Assembly: GCA_037176705.1 (NCBI GenBank)
Contig: CM073899.1
Span: 2,294,001-2,358,000 of the forward strand
DNA from: Molossus alvarezi
Taxonomy: Eukaryota > Chordata > Mammalia > Chiroptera > Molossidae
Direction: 5' to 3'
Length of the DNA: 64,000 nucleotides
Below, piece by piece: positions 33,031 through 42,439 of this stretch (position 1 is its first letter; every line of letters starts with the position of its first letter). The translations under genes were made by a program, and so were the position numbers. The notes beneath the pieces were generated by a model that worked only from the letters and a program-made list of their open reading frames with translations, was not told where the DNA came from and did no database searches.

Positions 33031-33127
33031 TTGCCACTGATCACCATGGAGGACATGGAATCACGGTTGACTTACCAGATGCCTCTATTTAGCCTGGCAA
33101 TATCCAGCATACTGGTGTCTTATATTT

Positions 33128-33360
33128 TGTTTTTATACTCACTGGAAGACATTTGAGATAGAGCAAGAGGGAGAAACGGACAAAGAGAGAGAAAGAGAGA
33201 CATCGATGTGAGAGAGACACATCAACTGGTTGCCACCCACACGACCCCAACTGGGTCTGGGGACAAACTGCAACCGAGGTACATGCCTCACAGAAATCGA
33301 ACCCGGGACTCTCTGGTCCACAGGCCAGCACCCTCACTGCTGAGCCACACCAGCCAGGGC
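33128..33360 (-). mobile_element. Type B SINE
   Basis: CATCGATGTGAGAGAGACAC, CAACTGCAACC-like block, GAAATCGAACCCGGGACTCT and the end GAGCCACACCAGCCAGGGC. Its middle uses the GAGAGAGACACATCAACTGG version. Confidence 0.9.
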
Positions 33361-33902
33361 AGTGGTGTGTCGTTTCTGCAGTTAGGTGGGCAGCTCTCCT
33401 TGCATTATGAGTTTGAGTATTGAGTCATATATAATGTACATGATCTCTTAAGACATTGATGCCAACGTTTATTGATTAACAAAAAGAATATATGTAGAAC
33501 GAGGTATGTGGGATTCCAGGGGGTTGTAGTCCATTCAGTATGAAATGAAATGCCCCCTGGTTTGCACCGCTGCCTGTGGAGGGTCTGAGTGGGTGGCGAC
33601 CCCCTACTGCCAGCGCCAGGAGGGTATTTCGGAAAGAACCTATAAAAAGTCACTGAAGCCTAAACACACACCACAACCTGGGGTTATATTTTTAATTGAC
33701 TAAAAATTATGTTTTCAGATTAAAATGCTAGGTGACTCTAGAAATGTCACACCCCAAATGCTTGTCCTCCACCAGTGGTTAGAAGTCGAGCATCTACAGT
33801 GGTGCTCAGCCCTGGGACCCAGGCACGCAGCAGAACTCTTCGGACATCCAGTGCTGTGCCATTGGTATTCCCGGAACATGTTCTGAAAAAAAGTTTAATT
33901 TT
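33361..33902. other. Unique stretch, no gene recognised
   Basis: Non-repetitive, with an unremarkable open frame on minus at 33405-33653. Confidence 0.45.
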
Positions 33903-34115
33903 AATTTTATTTTTTAAATACATTTTTATTGATTTTTAGAGAGAGAGGAAAAGAGAGAGAGATGGAAGCAAGGATGAGAGAGAACATCGACCGGCTGCCT
34001 CCTGCACGCCCCCACCAGGGACCGAGCCGCAGCCCGGCCTGCGCCCTGCCGGGAATGGGGGCAGGACCGCCCAGCCCACGGACCAAGCTCAGTCCACTGA
34101 GCACCCGATCAGGCA
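33903..34115 (-). mobile_element. Diverged VES-type SINE
   Basis: TTTTTATTGATTTTTAGAGAG, then CATCGACCGGCTGCCTCCTG are clear. The head half is altered: GACCGAGCCGCAGCCCGGCC replaces the usual GATCGGGCCCACAACC. GC-rich changes suggest age plus gene conversion. Confidence 0.85.
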
Positions 34116-35067
34116 GGAAATGTAATTTTTAAAATGGATGTCATAACGAAGCGGAAATCTGAGGCTGTTTGCTGGTGGCCGCAGCTTTTGTTTAGAAGGA
34201 AAACGGAATCTCCTCGAGCGGCAGCGCTGCTGGGGCCTTGCGTCTGTCTTCAGCCGATCATGAATATGCAAACCACAAACGAAATGCACTTCACTGTCCT
34301 GTGTCATCCATCAAGTTAATAGTTTCCCCAGATTCTAGTAATCAACATGTCAGCCACAGCCTGGATACATGATACTCCACCAGGGTCAAACGTCTCCCTG
34401 CCTGGTGTTTATAAAGGATCTCATGGCAGAAAATGCCCCGGTAAGTGGTTTACAAGCCATTATCCTTGTCTCACTGTGTGATATCAGGCTTGCTTTTCAT
34501 TTGCAGAAGTAGTTGCAAAAAAGGATCCTTTCCTTTTTCTTTTTCCGCCAAGTGCTCCATTTGGGGGAGAAATGACTAGTCCAGAATTTTCTGTGAAGAA
34601 TGTTAGAGGCACTTCTTGGAAAACACGGCTGAGAAGTTAAGTCGCATGTTAGTTCAATGTTGCTTTAAGGGCCGTCAGAGGAGCCCGTGCGGTTCCATGG
34701 GTTAGGACGTGGACGTGTGTAAGCCACGCGTCCGTGTTCTGGGCCTTCTCTTTTCCAATGGGCATATTAACAGCAGATTTAAAAACTCCATTTACATAGA
34801 CAGTCACTCAGGAGTATCGAGTGTAGGGTCTTCATTTCTATTCTCATCGATGACCGTCAGCCAAGGGTGGATACAGAGATTAAACAAAGCAAACCTTTAA
34901 CTTTCAAAGACCTGGTAGGGCAGTGGGGTTGGTCAGATGATCAATAACTACGAGAATGACTTGAGAGCTGTAGACCTCTGTGTAGACCATTATGGGGCAC
35001 TTGTCCTTGAATCTCAGAATGGCATACCTACATTCTACATTCTGTTTTCTGGTTAGAATTTTTCTTT
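34116..35067. other. Unique DNA, no gene recognised
   Basis: No repeat or exon recognised. A GTAAGTGG donor-like site at 34441 has no matching acceptor that makes a convincing exon. Confidence 0.45.
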
Positions 35068-35083
35068 TGCATGGAGAATTTTT

Positions 35084-35288
35084 TTTCCTTCATTGATTTT
35101 AGAGAGAGAGAAAGTGAGAGGGAGAGAGAGATAGAACCTCGATGAGAGAGAACATCGATTGGCTGCCTCCTGCATGCCCCCCACTGGGGATCAGGCCCAC
35201 AACCTGGGCATGTGCCCTGACTGGGAATCAAACCGGGGACCTCTTGGTGCAGGGTCAATGCTTAACCACTAAGTCACACAGGCTGGGC
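35084..35288 (-). mobile_element. VES-type (type A) SINE with TSD
   Basis: Complete copy; TGCATGGAGAATTTTT (35068-35083) and TGCATGAAGAATTTTT (35289-35304) form a 16-bp duplication with one change. Confidence 0.95.
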
Positions 35289-35304
35289 TGCATGAAGAAT
35301 TTTT

Positions 35305-37100
35305 GAAAAGATAAACCAGAAGGCATGGCAACCATGTATCCATTTGAAATGCCCCAACTGCCTTTTAACCAAATCCATGTCAGTTTGTACTTCAACAAAC
35401 CTAAATCAGGCTTCTTTCATTTTTATCCCCTAAGTGTGAAGCCATTTCTGGGCAACCACCTGAGACATATTTTTTCTTCTTCCGAAATTTAATTCATTCA
35501 AACAGAAAAAATGGCACATGGCCAATATAAGACGAACTGTGGACCACGATTAAAAGGAATCCTTCCGTGACACCCTCATTTTCTAGACCTGGGTAAGGAT
35601 TCTTTCCCATGAGAAACTCCTTGGTAGGTTTCAGTCAAAGAGAAGGTCTTTCTCCTTTGGCCACCTGCAGGCAAGACTAAAGGTAAGACAGATACGGAGG
35701 AAAAAGGGAGCTTCCCTGTGGTGCCTCGCTGGGCAAGCTCGGTCGTGGTCTCTGTGTGTAGGATTGATGCCCAGTAGATTTCCTGCCAGTGTCCTGAAGA
35801 CTGAGGGAGAGGTGACTGCGGTCTCTCCTACACCGTCTGCGGGGTCTGTTGACAGCCAGGAAGCCCTCGGGCAGCCAGGCTCGGTTCATGTAACAGACCG
35901 AGCGTTTCGTCTTCCGGAAACGCCAGCAAACATCGGATGGGCACAATCGCATATATCACTTTATGAGGTGGAAAATATCTGTACCCCAAGTTTGATCTAT
36001 ACTGATATTGGCAAGAAGGCTGCCCATGTAATTATATTACAATTGTTTGTGGAGTTTCACATAAGTATGAATGGAAACTGTACCATGTAAAACAATGACC
36101 AAAGCTCTGTTGTTTGGGGATGTCCCATGCACAGCACCACAAAGGATGTTTGAATCAGCCCTTCTGCACACTTTCTCAGCCACCTGAGAACAGAGGCAGC
36201 CCAGCTCCGGAGAGGGTGTGTGACAGATGACAGTGATTCCCTGGCCGTGCTAGTCCTTCACAGTACTCGGAAGTAGAGGTGGATTCCTCTGTTTGTGCAA
36301 AGTCTGGGACGGTCAGTTTTCTGAAGTCAGGGCTCTGTGTACAAGCCTGACTTCACTTTTCTGAAGGAGCCAAGCTCTCAGCCCACGACTGTCCTTGGGG
36401 CTTCAGGATGAGTTGATGATACCGGACAGAGCCTAATTACAAGAGAGAAATAATGGCAGGCATAGGTGGACCAGATGAATACAGGAGCTAAAATTCAGCA
36501 ATTAGGCTTTGGTTTAAGATCAGTTTGGAGGAGTGCATAAAATTTGTAATAATCTTCTCTCGATTATTTGAGACAAAATCAATAGGAACAAAGTTGAGGA
36601 AGAAGGCTAATGAGAATAAGCTGCATCATTTTAATTACCCTGTAATGATAAACGGCTCTCAGTGTGAATTACCATCTGTGTTTTTTTCTCCCTCTATAAA
36701 TTGTATTTAACGTTGCTAAAAATAACTAGTTTCTAAGTGGAAAGTTTAGGCAAACAAAGTGAATGACTGTGTGGGTAGGCACAGCTGCATCGCTAACAGT
36801 CTGGTTGGCCTCCCGGAACCATGGAGAGCCCATCAGCGTCCGGAGAAGCAGACCAAGTTGGGACCACGACCTGGATCCACAGGAGGCTCTTTGGAAAACG
36901 CACAGGTGTGACACACCATTTGCCCTTTTGAAAAGTCTCAATTTATTTATGTCGAAACAATGAAAGATACACAAAAGAAAGTGTGAGCTGCTGAGTGACA
37001 TGGTAGCCACGTGACTGTCCACAAGGAGGTGCCTCGAGTGACACCATGGACATGACAGGAAGGTCGCCTGCACCCTTTCAACAAAAGGTGGACTGAAATC
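35305..37100. other. Unique DNA, no gene recognised
   Basis: The largest repeat-free block in the middle of the window. An open frame at 35764-36090 (108 codons) and a minus frame at 36726-37190 have no recognisable domain. The candidate conserved block 36430-36710 lies here. Confidence 0.5.
36430..36710. promoter_or_regulatory. Possible conserved non-coding element
   Basis: Repeat-free, CpG-poor sequence with the look of a vertebrate developmental enhancer: GAGCCTAATTACAAGAG, CAGCAATTAGGCTTTGG, CATCATTTTAATTACCCTG and TAATGATAAACGG. It holds four TAAT/ATTA homeodomain cores and is purine-rich. No coding frame stands out. Inference from pattern only. Confidence 0.25.
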
Positions 37101-37112
37101 AGGAAGAGGTGG

Positions 37113-37340
37113 GAACCGGCCGGTGTGCTCAGTGGTGAGCATCGACCCTGCACCAGGAGGTCGCCAGTTTGATTCCCGGTCAGGGCACACGCCCAGGGTG
37201 TGGGCCGATCCCCAGTGGGGGGCCTGCAGGAGGCGGCCAGTCGATGTTCTCTCTCATCGATGTTTCTATCTCTCTCTCGCTCTCCCTTCCTCTCTCTCTA
37301 AGATCAATAAAGAGAAAAAAATAGATTAAATAAAGAAGAT
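37113..37340 (+). mobile_element. VES-type (type A) SINE
   Basis: Head ACCGGCCGGTGTGCTCAGTG has lost G and T bases (GTGTGCTCAGTGGTGAGC), damaging the A box. The tail is AGATCAATAAAGAG. Flanks GGAAGAGGTGG (37102-37112) and GAAAGAGGTGG (37341-37351) are a likely duplication. Confidence 0.94.
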
Positions 37341-37351
37341 GAAAGAGGTGG

Positions 37352-37575
37352 TGTTTAAGCAAGGGAAAAGGACCCTCATGGACAGCAGTGGTGCTGACCA
37401 GAGGGAAGAGGCGGGGGAGGGGGAGCAGGGTGCAGCGGGGTAAGCAGTGCTGAAGGGACTTCACTCGGGGGGTGAACACACAAGACGGTATCCAGATGAT
37501 GTATTATAGAGCTGGGTGCCCGAAACCTATAGACTTTTATGAACCATTGTCACCCCAATACATTCAGTGATTAAT
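37352..37575 (+). mobile_element. Older LINE-1 3' tail
   Basis: A G-rich stretch, then GGGTGAACACACAAGACGG, GATGATGTATTATAGAGCTG, CCCGAAACCTATAGACTTTT and TTGTCACCCCAATACATTCA. The same plan recurs at 49235-49555, so this is a repeat family. I read it as an L1 3' UTR, but another retroposon tail is possible. Confidence 0.6.
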
Positions 37576-37584
37576 GAAGAAGGA

Positions 37585-37760
37585 GGTGGATTTCATTTCC
37601 GGCTTTTCCACCTACTGTATATCTGTTAAAGCAGTAACTTATGTCTTCTGACCTCATATTTCCCAGCTGTAGAATATGGGTGTTCATTCCCATTTCAGCT
37701 GTTCTGAGCGCACCTGTAATAAATCATACGAGGTGTCTAACACGCAGGTGAGTTCAAAAT
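37585..37760 (+). mobile_element. MIR SINE
   Basis: CCGGCTTTTCCACCTACTGT, CAGTAACTTATGTCTTCTGA, CCTCATATTTCCCAGCTGTAG and AATATGGGTGTTC follow the MIR core in order (counterparts CGGCTCTGCCACTTACTAG and CCTCATCTGTAAAATGGGG). Ancient and diverged. Confidence 0.65.
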
Positions 37761-38748
37761 GTTATTACTTTATGCCAACAAAAAATAATTTATTTCACAA
37801 GGCAGGGAACATCATGTTCAAGGATTGGATGCAAATGAAATAAATTTTCTCTTTCCAATGAGCATGCAAATGGCTTGAATGATTGATTATATGATAGTTC
37901 CAAGTGGTCAGAGCATTTTCTCCATGTTAAAAAAAATACCAGGAGACAAGTTATAATCAGAAAGTTTAGTACGGAGCATCAACTCAGAACCAAGAGGAAA
38001 CAGCAGGTGCTCGTCAGCACTGAGCCCTGACAGCGCTGGGGGGTGCTGGGCCTGGAGGGGGGGCAGTTAGCTTTAGAATTCCTGAGGGTCCCGGAGAGAG
38101 AAAGAGTCCCTGACCTTTAACCTTCCCAGCTCCCTTCTACATGATTACCATCTCTTTCCTTTCAAAACATTACTTCCCTAGACATCACTGTCAATTATTG
38201 AGATGCTTTTAGTCAACTGAATTCCTTCCCTGAGCTTCCCAGGGTCTTTAGTAGGGAGTGCAAATTCCTCAGACTCACCTGCGCCCCTGGTGGAGGCTGT
38301 GTGCGTGTCCTGCTTGAGCCTCCTTAGTCCCTCTCCCAAAAGAAATGATTCCAAATTCTACCGTAGCTTCCTGTTCTTCTCTGTGAAGTAACAGCACATA
38401 AATATTCCCCAAATTGTAGCATCTGCAGTTCCAATAAATAAAACACATTACTGTTTCTTTCAGCAAGTTTCACAGTGAAAAGTTAATTTATTATGGTCTG
38501 TGAGATACAGGAAAAATTCAATATTTATTTAAGGTCTATGAAGCCCTATCTTCATCCTGTTAGAGATGATATTTGCTATCTTCATTCAGCCAAAGTTCCC
38601 AACAGGCAAAGTGTCTCCCTCACCCCAAGATGAAGGACAAAACCATCAACAAATTCCTTGAGTGGCAAAGCACATGCTGGTGTGTGACAGTGTTTTTCTT
38701 CATCTGTTCTTTTTCCCTCTTCTTCCTCCTCCTTCTCCTCTTTGAGTT
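37761..38748. other. Unique DNA, no gene recognised
   Basis: Non-repetitive, with nothing recognised apart from a TC-rich run at about 38705-38745. Confidence 0.45.
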
Positions 38749-38762
38749 GCCTATGATTACTT

Positions 38763-38984
38763 GCATTGAAAACAAATTGTTTTTCTTTACTGATTATAGA
38801 GGGAGGAAGGGAGAGGGAGAGAGAGATGGAAACATTGATGAGAGAGAACATCCACTGGCCGCCTCCTGCACGCCCCCGACTGGGGATCCGGCCCACAACC
38901 TGGGCACGTGCCCTGACCGAGAATCGAACTGGTGACCTCTTGGTGCAGGGTTGATGTTCAGCCACTGAGCCACACCAGCTGGGC
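38763..38984 (-). mobile_element. VES-type (type A) SINE with perfect 14-bp TSD
   Basis: Complete copy; GCCTATGATTACTT lies at 38749-38762 and 38985-38998. The two nearby open frames are shadows of this SINE. Confidence 0.96.
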
Positions 38985-39007
38985 GCCTATGATTACTTTT
39001 AATAGTC

Positions 39008-39122
39008 TTTTTTTTTTTTTTATTGATTAATTTTTGTTACAGATGATTCTCCTTTTTTCCCCCACTGATTCCCCCTCCCCCTCCCCTCCCTGCCCCTTCC
39101 CCAGATTGTTGTCCATGTCCAT
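39008..39122 (-). mobile_element. Severely 5'-truncated LINE-1 3' end
   Basis: A T run, then TATTGATTAATTTTTGTTACAG, a C-rich stretch and TTGTTGTCCATGTCCAT match the complement of the LINE-1 3' UTR seen at 10599-10710. Only about 115 bp is present. LINE-1 similarity stops exactly where the long palindrome begins. Confidence 0.85.
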
Positions 39123-39327
39123 AATACCGAGCCAATGACATCGGGTGATTGTTTCCAGGGTTTTTGATTTCAAAAGTACATGAAGACATTATGGGACTAT
39201 ATGATATAATTACCAATTTTTTTATTGGCTCAAGACAATTATATCATATAGTCCGATAATGTCTTCATGTACTTTTGAAATCAAAAACCCTGGAAACAAT
39301 CACCCGATGTCATTGGCTCGGTATTAT
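39121..39327. repeat. Near-perfect palindrome, 91-bp arms
   Basis: The left arm 39121-39211 (ATAATACCGAGCC...) is the reverse complement of the right arm 39237-39327 (...GGCTCGGTATTAT) with a single mismatch. The loop is 25 bp and itself contains CCAAT...ATTGG. A 91-bp hairpin stem would be very stable as single-stranded DNA or RNA. The left boundary coincides with the 5' truncation point of a LINE-1 fragment. This suggests copying of the flanking strand back on itself during insertion. Ends compatible with TA-flanked inverted repeats leave a MITE as the alternative. Confidence 0.95.
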
Positions 39328-39760
39328 GAAGCTGCTTTGAGGAGGACGACGAGGTGAACAGTAAGTCATGATCGTGAAATTACATGTGCCGAACAGTCTA
39401 TTTTGTGGTCACAGATTCTACAGGCAGCGCAGAGCTTTGTCTGCACAAGATAATCATTACATTTTCCACTTAAAATAGACTGCTTGTGTTAAATAAGAAA
39501 ATAGATGTATAAAAGTATATAAATACAATAATTAAATATTAACTCTTTTTAAAAAAAAGTTGATTTCCTTAACAACCAGGTCACTCGTTGTAAGTTCACT
39601 GGGCCTGGGAGAGGTGGACGAGGCTGTAAGACATGGGAGGCACGAAAGTCATCATCAGAGAACCCACACCTCCCGAGGAAAGCAACCGAGTCTTAGAAGG
39701 CTTAGTGAAATAAATCACAATCCTTCCTGTTCCCATCAGGTTCTTATTATTTCCTCTTAA
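39328..39760. other. Unique stretch
   Basis: Non-repetitive. CAGTCTATTTT near 39397 and AAAATAGACTG near 39472 form a small inverted repeat. Nothing else recognised. Confidence 0.45.
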
Positions 39761-39771
39761 AAGGAATTTCA

Positions 39772-39985
39772 GCCCAGCTGGTGTGGCTCAGTGGTGGAGC
39801 GTCGACCCTGCACCAAGTGGTTGCCGTTTCGATTCCCAGTCACGGCACATGCCCAGGTTGTGGGCCAATCCCCAGTGGGGGGCGTGCAGGAGGCGGCCAG
39901 TCCATGTTCTCTCTCATCGATGTTTCCCTCTCTCTCTCAGTCCCCCTTCCTCTTTCTCTAAAACCAATAAAGAAAAAAAAAAAAG
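39772..39985 (+). mobile_element. VES-type (type A) SINE with perfect TSD
   Basis: Complete copy with an A-rich tail; AAGGAATTTCA lies at 39761-39771 and 39986-39996. Confidence 0.95.
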
Positions 39986-39996
39986 AAGGAATTTCA

Positions 39997-41145
39997 TTGG
40001 AGCAGAATTTTGAGTATCAGAACACTGTTGTTTAATTTCAGTGGCGAGAAGAGCATACAATTCACAGTAGTGTGAGCTGTGGCGGAGGGTCAGGTGGTGT
40101 CCTGCATGGCTGAGTCAGAACATGTGATTACAGTTCACCTGTGCCCACACGTGACCTGCTGATGAATAACAAATCGTCAGCTCTGTGAGGACGGATTTCA
40201 CAGAGAGATTCAAATATTTTCAGTTGGTGAAGACTGTGATCACAGCACAGGTTTTTCATGCCGTGTCCACTGCTGTGTGTACTCACAGAGACAGTCTGTA
40301 TGTCTCTTAATGACAACGCTCATCACTGACGATTGCTCTGTTCATCGCAAGGGATCCTTACAGTGCTGTGGGGCTGAACAGACGGCACACACCAAGGGCA
40401 TGTTCAAGAAAACAGGACAGGATTTTGAGTCCATTTCTAAAGCTGCATTATTCAAGCTGTAATGTTTTAGGGAAAGAATAGAAATTCCAAAATTTTACTT
40501 GACTCTGATTTAAAAGTACAATCAAATAAGCTAATAATGCTTGTGATGGTCCTTCTCAGTGACCCCGAAGGTCAGCAGTGCTGTCGCCATTGTCTGCAGT
40601 CAGCTCCAACTAGAAATCCTTGCGAAGTTTTCTGTTTACAATTCTACCTGCAAATTTAAATAGTTCTCCGCGACTGGGCCACTCAGTCCGGATCCTGGAA
40701 CAGAAGCAGAGCCATGGTGTCAGTGCATAAACATTTGCCTTCTCAGCTTTTCATGAATGAGTGCCAACACGTGGTGTGTGCAGGATGGTAAACTTGCTGG
40801 GTCTCACATTTGCATTATAGGCATGGAGGTTGGTCCAGTTCATAATGACAGGGAAAAATATAGTCATGTTAGAAAACATCTCCATGTCTCGGTCTGAAAA
40901 CAGAGCCCAAGACACTGGCGTGGGCATAAGCAGTGTGCTCCGGAGTGATCCCGGGTCAGGTGTGGGCAGGAGAGGGGAGGAGGGTTGGGATCTGAGCTCC
41001 AGAGGTGGAGCAGACAAGAGAGGGGGACGAAACAGGGGAGGCCTGTTGTAGAGTTAGCGACTGGTCTAGGCCCAATGCTGACCATGGGGGAGCTTTGGAG
41101 AAACCCACGAACTGTATTGTCAGACTCTCTACACAGGTCAAAAAA
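39997..41145. other. Unique DNA, no gene recognised
   Basis: No repeat, exon or RNA gene recognised. Overlapping frames near 40830-41250 run into the LINE-1 and are not credible genes. Confidence 0.5.
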
Positions 41146-42072
41146 GAGGGTGTGGAGAAAAGGGGACTCGAGTACACTGCTGGTGGGAATGCAGACTGGT
41201 GCAGCCACTATGGAAAACAATATGGTGTTACCTCAAAAAAATTAAAAATTGAACTTCCATTTGACCCAGTGATCCCACTTCTAGGAATATACCCTAAGAA
41301 GCATAAAACACCCATCAGAAAGAACATATGTACCCCCATGTTCGTAGCCGCACTATTTACAATAGCTAAGATCTGGAAACAGCCCAAGTGTCCATCAGTA
41401 GACGAATGGATAAAAAAGCAGTGGTACAGCCCTGGCCGGTTTGGCTCAGCGGTTAGAGCTTTGGCCTGCGGTCCGTAGAGACCCGGGTTCGGTTCCCGCT
41501 AAGGGCACGTACCTCGGTTGCAGTTTATCCCCGGCCCTGGTTGGTCGTGCGGGTGGCAGCCACTTGATGTGTCCCTTCACGTCGATGTTTCTCTCTCTCT
41601 CTGTTCCTCTCTCTCCCTCCCACTCTACCTGAACAAAAAATGGAAAAATGTCCTCGGGATAGGATAAAAAAAAAAAAAGTAGTGGTACATATACACACTG
41701 GAGTACTATGCAGCTGTAAGAAAGAAAGATCTTATCCTTTGAGACGACATAGAGGGACCTGGAGAGTATCATCCTAAGTGAAATAAGCCAATCGCAGAAA
41801 GACAAATATCACATAATCTCACTTATCTGTGGAACATATTGAACAAAACAAGCTGAAGAACAAAATAGACCCAGAGACCTGGAAGTGGGGTGCAGACTGA
41901 CAACCCTCAGGAGAGGTGGATGTGGGGGGAGAGATACACCACAGAACTTATATGCATGTGTGTAAACAAGGACATACACAACCATGCTGCTGAGGGGGTG
42001 GGCAGGAGTGTGTCAATGGGGGAAAAAGAAAACCATCTGTAACACAAATAAATACATTAAGAAACAAACCAA
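41146..42072 (+). mobile_element. 5'-truncated LINE-1 with nested SINE
   Basis: Starts at AGGGTGTGGAGAAAAGGGGA, keeps ORF2 C-terminal sequence (KLKIELPFDPVIPLLGIYPKK), then a SINE at 41429-41672. It resumes at GTAGTGGTACATATACACAC and ends with the 3' UTR and AATAAATACATTAAG. The truncation point is within a few bases of that of the copy at 28439. Confidence 0.93.
41429..41672 (+). mobile_element. Type B SINE nested in LINE-1
   Basis: Near-consensus copy with the full tail (TGGAAAAATGTCCTCGGGAT). The 17-bp duplication AAAAAAGCAGTGGTACA (41412-41428) and AAAAAAGTAGTGGTACA (41673-41689) differs at one base. It is younger than the LINE-1 it interrupts. Confidence 0.96.
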
Positions 42073-42073
42073 T

Positions 42074-42345
42074 GCCCTGGCCGGTTTAGCCCAGTGGTTA
42101 GAGTGTTGGCCCATGGACCAGAGAGACCTGGGTTCGGTTCCCGCTATGGGCATGTACCTCGGTTGCAGTTTGTCCCCAGCCCTGGTTGGGGTTGTGAGGG
42201 TGGCAGCCACTCGATGTGTCCCTTTCACATCGATGTTTCTTTCTCTCTCTCTTCCTTTCTCCCTCCTGCTCTGTTTGAAGATAAATGCAAGTATGTCCTT
42301 AGGTGAGGATAAAAAAACAAAACAAAACACCCACCAAAAAAAAAA
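42074..42345 (+). mobile_element. Type B SINE inserted at a LINE-1 tail
   Basis: Starts GCCCTGGCCGGTTTAGCCC directly after the LINE-1 A-rich tail. The tail GTGAGGATAAAAAAACAAAAC is unusually long. Insertion into an A-rich LINE-1 tail is a common SINE target choice. Confidence 0.94.
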
Positions 42346-42439
42346 AGTTATTCTTCACCCATTGACTCTAGGACCCACTGACCAGGTGTGAGCCTTACTC
42401 CACCCCCAATGGGGTAGCTGTGCCTAGAATGGGTGTGTG

